Shown: positions 1 through 9,819, numbered from the stretch's first letter. The stretch: DNA of 64,000 nucleotides from Mycobacterium sp. AZCC_0083 (GCF_014202335.1 NZ_JACHGP010000004.1:490787-554786), one strand, 5' to 3'. A program made the numbers and translations. The notes: generated by a model from the sequence alone, not told the origin.

Positions 1-248
1 AAGATCGGCGTTGCCCCGTCGGTGGGGGAGCCGACGTTCAGGAACCGCGTCAAGGCCGCCAGCGCGGTGATCACCGCCGTCATGGCCCAGCCCTGCAACC
101 GGTCCATCGGCCCGAAGTCGGGGGCGGGCATCAAGGGGGCGGGACTGATCACGGGGACCGCGCGGGGGGTGTCCACGACATCCGGAACGTCCGGAACGTC
201 GGGGACGTCCGGGACATCACCGATATCCGAGACGGGCGGGGCGGTCAC
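1..248 (-). CDS. pmt: Protein O-mannosyltransferase, 5' end only
   Basis: The reverse strand opens with GTG at 248 and stays open to the window edge, giving about 82 N-terminal residues. After a proline/valine/aspartate-rich leader comes a stretch ending LTRFLNVGSPTDGG, which matches the start of the first membrane segment and first luminal loop of the mycobacterial GT39 protein mannosyltransferase (Rv1002c). That enzyme transfers mannose from polyprenyl-phosphomannose to Sec-exported proteins at the membrane. Divergence from rsmI is the same as in M. tuberculosis, which supports the call. The start is favoured because a TACGAT -10 box lies 7 bases upstream, implying a leaderless message. The catalytic acidic residues lie outside the window. 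Confidence 0.85.
   Translation of the reverse strand, partial: MTAPPVSDIGDVPDVPDVPDVPDVVDTPRAVPVISPAPLMPAPDFGPMDRLQGWAMTAVITALAALTRFLNVGSPTDGATPI
181..216. repeat. 9-bp tandem repeat in the pmt N-terminus
   Basis: Four imperfect copies of a 9-base unit (TCCGGAACG-like on the + strand) lie in tandem. In the pmt reading frame they encode repeated Val-Pro-Asp units in the cytoplasmic leader. The unit is a multiple of three, so copy-number change would keep the frame. Confidence 0.7.
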
Positions 249-255
249 ACGAGCG

Positions 256-265
256 ATCGTAGGCT
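256..265. promoter_or_regulatory. Symmetric bidirectional -10 element for pmt and rsmI
   Basis: The ten bases ATCGTAGGCT fit ANNNTANNNT. Read forward, TAGGCT is a TANNNT -10 box 7 bases before the rsmI GTG at 273. Read in reverse, TACGAT is a -10 box 7 bases before the pmt GTG at 248. The two boxes share the central TA. Both genes would be leaderless and expressed from one opened DNA segment. Confidence 0.6.
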
Positions 266-272
266 GTGCACT

Positions 273-1109
273 GTGACGGACGGTCGACTGCTGCTCGCGG
301 CCACGCCGTTGGGGCAGGTCGGGGATGCTTCGGCGCGCCTCGTCGAGGCGCTCGGCAGCGCCGACGTCATCGCCGCCGAGGACACCCGACGGGTCCGGAC
401 CCTGGCGCAGGCGCTCGGCGTCAAGCCTGCCGGCCGGGTGGTCAGCTTCTTCGATCAGAACGAGGCGTCGCGCGTGCCGACCCTGGTGGACGACATCGTG
501 GCCGGTGCGACGGTGCTGGTGGTCAGCGATGCGGGCATGCCGCTGATCAGCGATCCCGGCTATCGCCTGGTCGCAGCGTGTGCTGAGTTGGGGTTGCAGG
601 TCAGCTGCTTGCCTGGCCCCTCGGCGGTGACTACGGCGCTCGCGGTGTCGGGCCTGGCGTCGGACCGGTTCTGCTTCGAGGGCTTCGCCCCACGCAAGCA
701 AGCCGCCCGCAGGTCGTGGCTGGGCGGGCTGGCGGCCGAGCAGCGGACCTGCGTGTTCTTCGAGTCGCCACGTCGCCTTGAGCAGTGCCTGCGCGACGCC
801 GTCGACGCGCTCGGCCCCGGTCGGCGCGCGGTGGTGTGCCGCGAGCTGACCAAGACGCACGAGGAGGTCAAGCGGGGTTCACTTGGCGAGCTGGCCGACT
901 GGGCCGCCGACGGCGTGCTTGGCGAGATCACCGTGGTGCTCGCCGGTGCAGCGCCGCGCGCGGACGTGGCGACGTTGGTCGCCGAGGTACTCGCACGAGT
1001 GGACGGCGGCGAGCGGGTCAAGGACGCCTGCGCCGAGGTGATCGCCGAGAATCCCGGCGCGCCGTCGCGGCGTGCGCTCTACGACGCGGTTCTGGAAGCC
1101 CGCCGCTGA
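273..1109 (+). CDS. rsmI: 16S rRNA (cytidine-1402-2'-O)-methyltransferase
   Basis: A 278-residue tetrapyrrole-methylase-fold enzyme that uses SAM to 2'-O-methylate C1402 in the decoding centre of 16S rRNA. Family signatures are all visible: AAEDTRR at residues 34-40, the SDAG-x3-ISDPGY block at about 85-98, and the PGPSA loop near 114-118. Length is typical. The GTG start at 273 is supported by a -10 box 7 bases upstream and by the family N-terminus, in which the (L/V)xxxATPxG segment begins within the first ten residues. It is divergent from pmt, as in M. tuberculosis Rv1002c/Rv1003. Confidence 0.95.
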   Translation: MTDGRLLLAATPLGQVGDASARLVEALGSADVIAAEDTRRVRTLAQALGVKPAGRVVSFFDQNEASRVPTLVDDIVAGATVLVVSDAGMPLISDPGYRLVAACAELGLQVSCLPGPSAVTTALAVSGLASDRFCFEGFAPRKQAARRSWLGGLAAEQRTCVFFESPRRLEQCLRDAVDALGPGRRAVVCRELTKTHEEVKRGSLGELADWAADGVLGEITVVLAGAAPRADVATLVAEVLARVDGGERVKDACAEVIAENPGAPSRRALYDAVLEARR

Positions 1110-1118
1110 AAGGTCACC

Positions 1119-1856
1119 ATGTCATTGCCTGCGCTGGTCCTCGTCCACGGTGGCGCCCACGCTGCGGACTGCTGGGATCTCACCATCGACGAGATCCATC
1201 GTCGCGCACCGGAGTCGACGGTGCTCGCGGTGGACCTGCCGGGTCGGCGCGGTAAGCCGGGTGATCTTTGGACGCTGACCATCGCCGACTGGGTGGACTC
1301 CGTCGTCGCCGACATCGAGGACGCCGGTCTGGATGGCGTTGTGATCGTAGGTCATTCGATGGCCGGCCTCACAGTGCCAGGGGTGGTCACGAAGCTCGGT
1401 GGATCGCGCGTTCGCGAGATGATCCTTGCGGCGGCGTGTGTTCCACCCGAAGGCGCCGCCATGGTGGACGCGCTGTCGGGGCCGCTTGCACTGGGCGCCC
1501 GCTGGAATTCGAAGAAGGGGGCACCGTACGAGTGGCCGCCCTTGGTGCCGAGGTTCGTCTTCCTCAACGGGGTTCCGCGCGCACGGCGCCGATTCATGGC
1601 TGGCCGGTTGTATCCGGAGTCCTCGCGCATCACGGTGGAGAAGGTGTCCCGCCGCGGCATGCCCGGCGACGTCCCGCGCACCTGGATCCTGACCCGGCGG
1701 GACCGCATTCATCCGGTGAAGGAGCAGCTGGCGAGCATCGAGGCGATCGGCGGCGTGCAGGAGGTGATCGAGATGAACACCTGTCACGGCTTGATGGTCA
1801 GCGAACCCGAACGGCTGGCTGAGATCCTCGTCGAACGTTGTCGCGCAAGGCAGTAG
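1119..1856 (+). CDS. Alpha/beta-hydrolase, esterase-like
   Basis: A 245-residue soluble alpha/beta-hydrolase. The oxyanion-hole segment LVHGGAHAADCW lies at residues 8-19, the nucleophile elbow GHSMAG at 78-83 (Ser80), and the likely catalytic histidine in CHG near residue 223. It resembles the EstC/salicylate-esterase group, but the substrate cannot be read from sequence. It begins 9 bases after rsmI and is probably co-transcribed with it. Its last 59 bases overlap the 3' end of pabB on the other strand. M. tuberculosis has a different gene (Rv1004c) at this position, so this is probably a lineage-specific insertion. Confidence 0.8.
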   Translation: MSLPALVLVHGGAHAADCWDLTIDEIHRRAPESTVLAVDLPGRRGKPGDLWTLTIADWVDSVVADIEDAGLDGVVIVGHSMAGLTVPGVVTKLGGSRVREMILAAACVPPEGAAMVDALSGPLALGARWNSKKGAPYEWPPLVPRFVFLNGVPRARRRFMAGRLYPESSRITVEKVSRRGMPGDVPRTWILTRRDRIHPVKEQLASIEAIGGVQEVIEMNTCHGLMVSEPERLAEILVERCRARQ

Positions 1857-3063
1857 CGCCGATGGTCGGGGCCGCCTTGTGCAGACACTCCCGCCACTCC
1901 GCTTCCGGGTCGGAGTCCGCGGTGATGCCGCCACCGACGCCGAGCACCGCGCGTCCGGTGCCGTCGAATTCGACAGTGCGGATCGCCACGTTGAGCTCGG
2001 TGCCCGCTACGGGTGAGGCCAATCCAACTGTTCCGCAATAGATTCCGCGCCGCACCGGCTCCCACGTCGCGAGCAGGTCGCGGGCCCTTGCCTTCGGTGT
2101 GCCGGTGACCGATGCGGGGGGAAACGTCGCGTCGAGGACGGCGGACATCGGCACGGCGGTGTCGACGCGCGCTGACACGGTCGACACCAGATGCCACACT
2201 CCCGGCGCGGGTCGCACCGCCAGCAGTTCGGGCACGGTGACGCTGCCGGTGACCGCGACCCGGCTGAGATCGTTGCGGACCAGGTCGACGATCATGATGT
2301 TCTCGGCGACGTCCTTGACCGACGCGCGCAGCGCCGACGGTGACTCGCCGATCGGCAGCGTGCCCTTGATGGGGCTCGAGTCGACGGCCTCGCCAACGCG
2401 GCGCAGGAACAGCTCGGGCGACAGCGACGCGACGGCGCCCCAGTCGCCGGCGAGAAACGCTGCGCGGGCGGGTGCGGTGCGCGCCACCGCCTCGGCGAAG
2501 AAGTCGACGGGCTCGCCGGTGACCACTCCGACGAACTGCGTGCACACGCAGGCCTGGTACACCTCACCCGCGGCGATCGCTTCGAGGCAAGCGTGCACCC
2601 CGGCTTGGTGGGCGTCGCGATCGGCGTGGCCCCAGTCGATCCGGCAGGGCGTCGCAGGCACGTCGGCGCTCAGGGCATCGGCCAGCCAGAACGGTGCGGG
2701 ATTGCCGGAAAGGCTTTCGTACCACCAGGTTCCGTTGACGGCCTGACGAAGCACGTCGTCCGTCCATCCACCGGCGGCCTCGGGGATACGTGGCCCTGAC
2801 CCGTCGGCACCCGCATCGGGGTAGGACAGGTAGCCGATCCATCCGCCGCCCACTTCATCGCCGGATGACCCTGGCGTGGTGTCGAAGACGTCGCCGACGC
2901 CGACCGGTTCGATCGCCACACTCGGCACGATCACCGCGCGTGATCCGAACCAGTCGCCGGTCAGGGCGGCGGGCGGAGGCAGGCCTCGGAGCGCCGTCGC
3001 CGAGGCCAGGGCACGCAGCACCGACGGTGCCTGCCCCAGCCCGGCGACTCGCTCGACGCGCAT
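1798..3063 (-). CDS. pabB: Aminodeoxychorismate synthase component I
   Basis: A 421-residue chorismate-binding enzyme. With a PabA glutamine amidotransferase it converts chorismate to 4-amino-4-deoxychorismate for folate synthesis. Diagnostic elements are PIKGTLPIG in the middle, VRNDLSR shortly after, and the C-terminal IRT and GGGI-x-DSDPEAEW segments, which form the chorismate and magnesium site. The PIKGT form, in which the lysine forms a covalent intermediate in PabB, favours aminodeoxychorismate synthase over anthranilate synthase (usually PIAGT). The position between rsmI and metG matches Rv1005c. The 3' end overlaps the convergent hydrolase by 59 bases. Confidence 0.9.
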   Translation of the reverse strand: MRVERVAGLGQAPSVLRALASATALRGLPPPAALTGDWFGSRAVIVPSVAIEPVGVGDVFDTTPGSSGDEVGGGWIGYLSYPDAGADGSGPRIPEAAGGWTDDVLRQAVNGTWWYESLSGNPAPFWLADALSADVPATPCRIDWGHADRDAHQAGVHACLEAIAAGEVYQACVCTQFVGVVTGEPVDFFAEAVARTAPARAAFLAGDWGAVASLSPELFLRRVGEAVDSSPIKGTLPIGESPSALRASVKDVAENIMIVDLVRNDLSRVAVTGSVTVPELLAVRPAPGVWHLVSTVSARVDTAVPMSAVLDATFPPASVTGTPKARARDLLATWEPVRRGIYCGTVGLASPVAGTELNVAIRTVEFDGTGRAVLGVGGGITADSDPEAEWRECLHKAAPTIGATALRDNVRRGSQPAVRVR

Positions 3064-3082
3064 CGTCCTAGCGTGACAGAAG

Positions 3083-3979
3083 CTATCGGCTGATGGTCCG
3101 GGGGACCGAGATCGTGGCCAGCTTGTCGGGGTTGCGCATGGCGTAGAAGTTGGTGATCTTGCCGTCGATGATCTCGACGGTGAAGATGCCCTCCAGGTGA
3201 TCGCCGCTGTAGACGATGATCGCGGGCGCGCTGTTGGCCGTCACCGTCTCCAGCCGGACATCGGGTAGCTGACTGGCCCGGCGGAACAGCCCGACCAGGG
3301 CGGCGGCGACTTTCGCGGCGCCAACCACCGGGCGTCGTGCTGCGCTGGCCTTGCCGTTGCTGTCGGCAGTCCAGGTGGCGTTCGGTGCCAGCATCGACAG
3401 CAACCCCTCCATGTCGCCGGTGGCGGCTGCGGTCATGAACTGCTCGGTGATCTCGGCAGTCTTGGTCGCGTCGACGGGCTCGAACCGTTTGCGCCGGGCT
3501 TGCACGTGCTCCCTGGCCCGGTGCGCCACCTGCCGCACCGTCGCCGCGGATTTGCCGACCGCCCCTGCGATTTCGTCGTAATCGAAGGCGAACACCTCGC
3601 GCAGCACGAACACCGCCCGCTCGTCAGGGGTGAGCGTCTCGAGCAGGACGAGCATCGCGATCGACACCGACTCCGCGAGCACGACGTCGGCGGAAGCATC
3701 CCGACCGTCGAGCAGCAGCGGCTCTGGCAGCCACGGGCCAATGTAGTCCTCCCGACGACGGGCGCCCGCCCGCAGCGCGTTGAGCGCTTGGCGCGTCACC
3801 AGTTGTGCGAGATACGACTTGGTGTCCCGCACCGTCGCGAGGTCCACGTCGGCCCACCGCAGATAGCTGTCCTGCAGTACGTCGTCGGATTCGGATGCGG
3901 AGCCCAGTATTTCGTAGACGATCGTGAACAGCAGTGGCCGCAGCAGGGTGAACCGCTCGGCGTGTTCGTCCTTGCTCAC
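3083..3979 (-). CDS. ECF41-type RNA polymerase sigma factor with SnoaL-like C-terminal domain
   Basis: A 298-residue extracytoplasmic-function sigma factor. Sigma-2 occupies about residues 8-75 and sigma-4 about 105-165. A SnoaL/NTF2-like extension follows at about 172-298. Three ECF41 hallmarks are visible: WLPEP in the linker (83-87), a degenerate DGGGR-type site (DSNGK, 206-210) and NPDKL near the C-terminus (283-287). In this family the fused domain controls sigma activity instead of an anti-sigma factor. The GTG start at 3979 overlaps the upstream oxidoreductase stop as GTGA, so the two are translationally coupled. The group includes mycobacterial SigJ-like proteins; I do not assign a name. 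Confidence 0.92.
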   Translation of the reverse strand: MSKDEHAERFTLLRPLLFTIVYEILGSASESDDVLQDSYLRWADVDLATVRDTKSYLAQLVTRQALNALRAGARRREDYIGPWLPEPLLLDGRDASADVVLAESVSIAMLVLLETLTPDERAVFVLREVFAFDYDEIAGAVGKSAATVRQVAHRAREHVQARRKRFEPVDATKTAEITEQFMTAAATGDMEGLLSMLAPNATWTADSNGKASAARRPVVGAAKVAAALVGLFRRASQLPDVRLETVTANSAPAIIVYSGDHLEGIFTVEIIDGKITNFYAMRNPDKLATISVPRTISR

Positions 3980-5151
3980 TCGACCGGCACCTTCACCTCG
4001 GCGAGCCGCTCGGCCCGCTTGCCGCCCTTCAACCAGAAGTACGAACCCGGTTTGCGGGCCTCTCGGCCGAGGGCCCAGACCGTGCCCTTGCACACCGCCT
4101 CCTTGATCGACGCCGCGGCGCGACCGCCGACGTAGAACCGCGTCACCCGGTCGTCGCTGTGCGCGATCTGGATGGTGCCGCCTGCCCGGCCAAGGCTGAC
4201 GCACTGCCCGGTGAACGCCTGGTTCAGCACCGCAGGCTCGGTGCCCGCGATGCGGCTGAGCACGGTGTTGGCGGCCTGCGCGCCGAGCGGCAACGCCGCC
4301 TGGCAGCTCATCCGCAGCGGTGAATCCGATGGCGCGGCAGCATCGCCCGCGGCAACGATGTACGGGTTGTCGACACTGGTCAACGTCTCATCAGTGAGAA
4401 GGCGTCCGATCGCGTCGGTGGCCAGACCGCTGCGGGTGGCCAGGTCGGGCACGCCGAACCCGGCCGTCCAGATCGTCACGATGCTTGGCAGCTCGCGGCC
4501 GTCGGCGAGCAGCACCGAGTCCTTGCGCACCTCGGTCACCTTGGCGCCAGGCCCGTCAACGACCGTCACGCCGAGCTTGCGCATCCGTTTGACCACCGAC
4601 TTCCTGCCGGCCTCGCTCAGGTACGGGCCGAGCACGCCACCGCACACCAGCGTCACCGCTTGGCCTTCTTCGGCGAGTTCGGCGGCGGTCTCGATTCCGG
4701 TGGGGCCTGCGCCGACCACCGTCACCATCGCGCCGGGATGAACCGCGGCCATCGCCGCACGCAACTGCTCGGCGTGCTCCAAATCCGAGATGGGATAGGC
4801 GAATTCGGTAGCTCCGGGAACCGTCAATGCCGCTCCGGTGCTTCCGACCGCGTAGATGAGGTAGTCGTATCCGATGGTGTCGCCGGATCCCAGCGTCACG
4901 GTGTGCGACCTGGCGTCGATGCCCTCCGCCGTGTCGACCACGAGTCGAATGTCAGCGCCGAGTACGTCGGCGTAGTCCACGACGGCGTCGTCGGATCCGG
5001 TGACGAGTTGATGGAGCCTGATCCGCTCGACGAACTGCGGCCGCGGGTTGATCAGCGCGACTGCGACGTCACCGTTGACGCGTAGGTGGTTGGCCGCGAG
5101 GACACCGGCGTATCCGCCTCCGATGACGACGACGTTGGTCTTCTCGGTCAT
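3976..5151 (-). CDS. FAD-dependent NAD(P)H oxidoreductase, ECF41 partner
   Basis: A 391-residue two-dinucleotide-binding-domain flavoprotein of the NDH-2/AIF-like group. The N-terminal FAD Rossmann motif GGGYAG is at about residues 11-16, the NAD(P)H motif GAGPTGIE lies near the middle, and the FAD-binding AAGDAAA segment follows. No redox CxxC pair or C-terminal amphipathic membrane helix is obvious, so a soluble oxidoreductase is more likely than a respiratory NDH-2. It is the first gene of a two-gene operon with the ECF41 sigma factor. ECF41 factors commonly sit beside a redox gene that is their main target. The upstream sequence carries an ECF41-like promoter. Natural substrate unknown. 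Confidence 0.85.
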   Translation of the reverse strand: MTEKTNVVVIGGGYAGVLAANHLRVNGDVAVALINPRPQFVERIRLHQLVTGSDDAVVDYADVLGADIRLVVDTAEGIDARSHTVTLGSGDTIGYDYLIYAVGSTGAALTVPGATEFAYPISDLEHAEQLRAAMAAVHPGAMVTVVGAGPTGIETAAELAEEGQAVTLVCGGVLGPYLSEAGRKSVVKRMRKLGVTVVDGPGAKVTEVRKDSVLLADGRELPSIVTIWTAGFGVPDLATRSGLATDAIGRLLTDETLTSVDNPYIVAAGDAAAPSDSPLRMSCQAALPLGAQAANTVLSRIAGTEPAVLNQAFTGQCVSLGRAGGTIQIAHSDDRVTRFYVGGRAAASIKEAVCKGTVWALGREARKPGSYFWLKGGKRAERLAEVKVPVE

Positions 5152-5218
5152 GACTACTGCTCCTTTGAGGTAGGTCCGCCTCCTCTTCCCTGTGATGGGG
5201 AGCCGGGTCTGACCTCAA

Positions 5219-5245
5219 GACACCGCTGACTGCCGAAGTGTGACA
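5219..5245 (-). promoter_or_regulatory. Candidate ECF41 promoter
   Basis: On the reverse strand TGTCACA (5245-5239) is followed after 16 bases by TGTC (5222-5219). The published ECF41 target is TGTCACA, about 16 bases, then CGTC, so the -35 is exact and the -10 differs at one base. It lies 68 bases upstream of the oxidoreductase start and would make the operon autoregulated. Confidence 0.65.
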
Positions 5246-5269
5246 CGCTGCCGCCCGATGTGGCGCGAG

Positions 5270-6817
5270 TCACTCCACCTGGTAGCGGGGGAACACGCCC
5301 TCGGGTATCGGCAGCGCCGTGCCTGGCACGATCCGCGTCGCAATCGCCGCGAAGGTGCGCTGATCGGCGGGCTGTCCGAGCAGGTCGAGCAGCTTGGCTG
5401 CCGATTCCGGCATCACCGGCTGCACCAGGAGCGCGGCGATGCGCACCACCTCGAGCGTCGTATAGAGAACGGTCCGGAACCGCTCCTGATCGCTCTCGGA
5501 TTCGGACTTGCGCAGCACCCACGGCTCTTGGGCGGAGAAGTACCGGTTGGCTGCGCCGAGCATCAGCCAGATGGCTTCCAGCGCAAGGTGCATGGCAGGG
5601 ACGTCGAAATCGGCCCGCACGCGCTCCAATAGCGCGTCGGCAGTGGCAAGCAGTTCGCGGTCCTCGTCGGTGAACTCACCCGGCGTCGGCACGGCCGCGT
5701 CCAGGTTCTTGTTCACCATCGAGAGCGACCTCTGGGCCAGGTTGCCGAACTCGTTGGCCAGATCGGCGTTGATCCGGCCGATGATCGCGTCCTCGCTGTA
5801 GCTGCCGTCCTGTCCGAACGGCACCTCCCGCATCAGGAAGTAGCGCACCTGGTCGACCCCGAACGCGTCGACCAGAGCGATGGGGTCGACGACGTTGCCC
5901 ACCGACTTGCTCATCTTCTCGCCCTTGACGTTGATGAAGCCGTGCGCGAAAACCCTTCGCGGTAGCTCGATTCCGGCTGACATCAGGAATGCCGGCCAGT
6001 ACACGCCGTGGAATCGGATGATGTCCTTGCCGATCACGTGCATGTTGGCCGGCCAGTACCGGCGAAACGCATCGGACTCGGTGTCGGGGAAGCCGACGCC
6101 GGTCAGGTAGTTGGTCAACGCGTCGACCCACACGTACATGACGTGGTCGGGGTGATCGGGTACTGGGACGCCCCAGTCGAACGTGGTGCGCGAGATCGAC
6201 AGGTCGCGCAGACCGCCGGACACGAAGCTGAGCACCTCGTTGCGCCGCACGTCGGGCCCGATGAACTCCGGATGGGCCTCGTAGTGCGCGAGCAGTTTGT
6301 CGCCGTAGGCGGACAGCTTGAAGAAGTAGGTCTGCTCCTCGGTCCACGTGACGGGCGTGCCGGTCTCGATGGAGTACCGGATGCCGTCGGCGCGTTCTTC
6401 GAGCTCGTCCTCGGTGTAGAAGCGCTCGTCGCGCACGGAGTACCACCCCGCGTAGGCGCCAAGGTAGATGTCGCCCGAGGCATTCATCCGGTTCCAGATT
6501 TCGATCGACGCCGCGGTGTGGTCGGCGTCGGTGGTGCGGATGAACCGGTCGAACGAGACGTTGAGCCGCTCCTGCATCCGCTGGAACACGTCCGAGTTGC
6601 GCCCGGCGAGGTCGACGGTCGGTATGCCCTCCGCCGCGGCGGTTTCCGCCATCTTGAGCCCGTGCACGTCGGTGCCGGTGAGGAACCGCACGTCGAAACC
6701 GTCGAGCCGCTTGAACCGCGCGATCGCGTCGGTCGCGGTCTTCTCGTACGCGTGCCCGATGTGCGGGGCGCCGTTGGGGTAGTCGATCGCCGTGGTGATG
6801 TAGAAGGGCTCACTCAT
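5270..6817 (-). CDS. metG: Methionyl-tRNA synthetase
   Basis: A 515-residue class I aminoacyl-tRNA synthetase that charges tRNA-Met. The HIGH signature is at residues 19-22 and KMSKS at 301-305, with the anticodon-binding helical domain following. Length is that of the short bacterial form with no C-terminal dimerisation domain. I see no zinc-binding cysteine knuckle between the signatures, which fits the zinc-free MetRS subtype. The ATG start is preceded by an AAGGTGAGG ribosome-binding site and by a TAAGGT -10 box shared with tatD. It corresponds to Rv1007c. Confidence 0.95.
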   Translation of the reverse strand: MSEPFYITTAIDYPNGAPHIGHAYEKTATDAIARFKRLDGFDVRFLTGTDVHGLKMAETAAAEGIPTVDLAGRNSDVFQRMQERLNVSFDRFIRTTDADHTAASIEIWNRMNASGDIYLGAYAGWYSVRDERFYTEDELEERADGIRYSIETGTPVTWTEEQTYFFKLSAYGDKLLAHYEAHPEFIGPDVRRNEVLSFVSGGLRDLSISRTTFDWGVPVPDHPDHVMYVWVDALTNYLTGVGFPDTESDAFRRYWPANMHVIGKDIIRFHGVYWPAFLMSAGIELPRRVFAHGFINVKGEKMSKSVGNVVDPIALVDAFGVDQVRYFLMREVPFGQDGSYSEDAIIGRINADLANEFGNLAQRSLSMVNKNLDAAVPTPGEFTDEDRELLATADALLERVRADFDVPAMHLALEAIWLMLGAANRYFSAQEPWVLRKSESESDQERFRTVLYTTLEVVRIAALLVQPVMPESAAKLLDLLGQPADQRTFAAIATRIVPGTALPIPEGVFPRYQVE

Positions 6818-6825
6818 TTGTCCTC

Positions 6826-6835
6826 ACCTTATTGT
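6826..6835. promoter_or_regulatory. Symmetric bidirectional -10 element for metG and tatD
   Basis: The ten bases ACCTTATTGT fit ANNNTANNNT. The forward box TATTGT ends 5 bases before the tatD GTG at 6841. The reverse box TAAGGT ends 8 bases before the metG ATG at 6817. Only 23 bases separate the two genes, so one opened segment must serve both. Confidence 0.55.
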
Positions 6836-6840
6836 GTGGT

Positions 6841-7674
6841 GTGAGTTCCAGACGCGAGAGGCCACCGGCCCCGGAGCCGCTGACACCGCTGATCGACTCG
6901 CACACCCACCTCGACGCCTGCGGTGCGTCCCACGCCGACGACGTCCGCGCGATCCTCGACCGCGCCGAGGCGGTGGGAGTTCAGGCCGTCGTCACGATCG
7001 CCGACGACCTGGCCTCGGCGCAGTGGGCGGCACAGGCCGCCGACTGGGATCACCGCGTGTACGCAGCGGTGGCGCTGCACCCGACGCGCGCCAACGCGCT
7101 GACCGACGACGCGCGGGCCGAGATCGAGCGGCTCGCGGCCCATCCGCGGGTGGTCGCGATCGGGGAGACCGGGATCGATCTGTACTGGCCGGGCAAGCTC
7201 GACGGCTGCGCGGACCCGGCCCAGCAGCGCGAGGCATTCGCGTGGCACATCGATCTGGCCAAGCGCACCGGCAAGCCGCTGATGATCCACAACCGCGACG
7301 CCGACGCCGAGGTGATCGACGTGCTGCGCGCCGAGGGCGCTCCCGACGCGGTGATCTTCCACTGCTTCTCGTCGGGGCCGGAGATGGCGCGGATCTGCGT
7401 GGACGCGGGCTGGCTGCTCAGCCTGTCGGGAACGGTCAGCTTCAAGAACGCGTCGGCGCTGCGCGACGCTGCCCGGCTGATCCCGCCCGGGCAGCTGCTC
7501 GTCGAGACCGACGCGCCGTTCTTGACCCCGCATCCGTACCGAGGGGCACCGAATGAGTCGTACTGCCTGCCCTACACCGTGCGGGCATTGGCCGAGGTCG
7601 TAGGCCGATCGCCGGGTGATCTCGCTCACCAGACATCGGAGAACGCCATGAGAACCTACGGAATCAGTCGCTGA
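6841..7674 (+). CDS. tatD: TatD family metal-dependent hydrolase/DNase
   Basis: A 277-residue TIM-barrel metallohydrolase of the TatD family, linked to 3'-5' exonuclease and DNA-repair roles. Metal ligands are visible: HTH in DSHTHLDACG near the N-terminus, Glu in IGETGID, His in MIHNRD, His in FHCFSS and Asp in ETDAPFLTPHP. I chose the GTG at 6841 over the in-frame TTG at 6832 because the TATTGT -10 box is spaced for a leaderless start at 6841 and there is no ribosome-binding site. About 15 residues precede the conserved core. Equivalent to Rv1008 and upstream of rpfB-ksgA-ispE, as in M. tuberculosis. Confidence 0.9.
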   Translation: MSSRRERPPAPEPLTPLIDSHTHLDACGASHADDVRAILDRAEAVGVQAVVTIADDLASAQWAAQAADWDHRVYAAVALHPTRANALTDDARAEIERLAAHPRVVAIGETGIDLYWPGKLDGCADPAQQREAFAWHIDLAKRTGKPLMIHNRDADAEVIDVLRAEGAPDAVIFHCFSSGPEMARICVDAGWLLSLSGTVSFKNASALRDAARLIPPGQLLVETDAPFLTPHPYRGAPNESYCLPYTVRALAEVVGRSPGDLAHQTSENAMRTYGISR

Positions 7675-7682
7675 TGCGAGTT

Positions 7683-7700
7683 GCCCCTACCAGGGGCTTT
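7683..7700 (+). terminator. Intrinsic terminator after tatD
   Basis: GCCCCT, a 3-base loop and AGGGGC form a perfect six-pair GC-rich stem followed by TTT, six bases past the tatD stop. It separates tatD from rpfB. Confidence 0.55.
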
Positions 7701-7768
7701 CGTTACCGTCCTGTTATTCAACGGTCGGCTGGAGAGGTACTTCATGCCGCCCACATAGTCGGGGATAG

Positions 7769-8902
<1,134 letters not shown>

Positions 8903-8937
8903 CGATTCGGCTCCTCGGTCGAACCGAGATAAGACAT

Positions 8938-9804
8938 TTGGCGAAGGAACTGGATTTCCGACCACGCAAGTCGTTCGGCCAGAACTTCGTTCATGACGCC
9001 AACACCGTTCGCCGCATCGTGTCGGCATCCGGGGTCAACCGCAACGATCACGTCCTCGAGGTCGGTCCTGGCCTTGGGTCGCTGACGCTGGCGCTGCTGG
9101 ACCGCGGGTCACGGGTGACCGCCGTCGAGATCGACCCGGTGCTGGCTCGTCAGCTGCCGCAGACCGTCGCCGAGCACTCGCACAGCGAGATCGGCAGGCT
9201 CACGGTCCTGCACCACGACATCCTGAACTTCACCAAGGACGACATGGAGGATCAGCCGACTGCGCTGGTCGCCAACCTGCCCTACAACGTGGCCGTGCCC
9301 GCGTTGCTGCATCTGCTGGCCGAGTTCCCGTCGATCCGCACCGTGCTGGTGATGGTGCAGGCCGAGGTCGCCGAACGTCTGGCCGCCGAGCCCGGTGGCA
9401 AGGACTACGGCGTGCCGAGTGCCAAGGTGCGTTTCTACGGAAACGTCCGGCGCTACGGCATGGTCTCGCCGACGGTGTTCTGGCCGATCCCACGGGTGTA
9501 CTCGGGGCTGGTGCGCATCGACCGGTACGAGACCTCGGCGTGGCCCACCGAGAGCGCATTCCGCGACAAGGTGTTCTCGCTCATCGACATCGCGTTCTCG
9601 CAACGGCGCAAGACGTCGCGCAACGCGTTCGCCGAGTGGGCGGGGTCTGGCAACGAATCTGCCGAGCGGCTGCTTTCGGCGAGCATCGACCCGTCGCGTC
9701 GCGGTGAGACACTCGGCATCGCGGACTTCGTCCGCCTGCTGCAGCGCTCCGGTCAGGCTGACACGGACACGCCGCAGCAAGCGAATCGGATCCGTACTTA
9801 CTGA
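8938..9804 (+). CDS. ksgA: 16S rRNA (adenine-1518/1519-N6)-dimethyltransferase
   Basis: A 288-residue Rossmann-fold enzyme that dimethylates two adenines in helix 45 of 16S rRNA (KsgA/RsmA). The SAM motif EVGPGLGSL and the catalytic NLPY are present. TTG at 8938 is the first conventional start. However, the frame is open back to 8881, and the upstream codons (from CTG at 8899, reading [11 protein letters not shown]) resemble the M. tuberculosis KsgA N-terminus as I recall it. The true start may therefore be a rarer codon overlapping the rpfB stop. It follows rpfB closely and is probably co-transcribed. Confidence 0.93.
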   Translation: MAKELDFRPRKSFGQNFVHDANTVRRIVSASGVNRNDHVLEVGPGLGSLTLALLDRGSRVTAVEIDPVLARQLPQTVAEHSHSEIGRLTVLHHDILNFTKDDMEDQPTALVANLPYNVAVPALLHLLAEFPSIRTVLVMVQAEVAERLAAEPGGKDYGVPSAKVRFYGNVRRYGMVSPTVFWPIPRVYSGLVRIDRYETSAWPTESAFRDKVFSLIDIAFSQRRKTSRNAFAEWAGSGNESAERLLSASIDPSRRGETLGIADFVRLLQRSGQADTDTPQQANRIRTY

Positions 9805-9819
9805 CTCGGATTTTTGGAC

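Noticed and set aside
181..216. CRISPR-like short repeat
   Set aside because: Units are 9 bp, contiguous and in coding frame, with no spacers. No CRISPR array was seen anywhere in the window.
22..276. Small + strand frame with repeated Ser-Gly-Thr
   Set aside because: Antisense of the pmt N-terminus, which has clear homology to Rv1002c.
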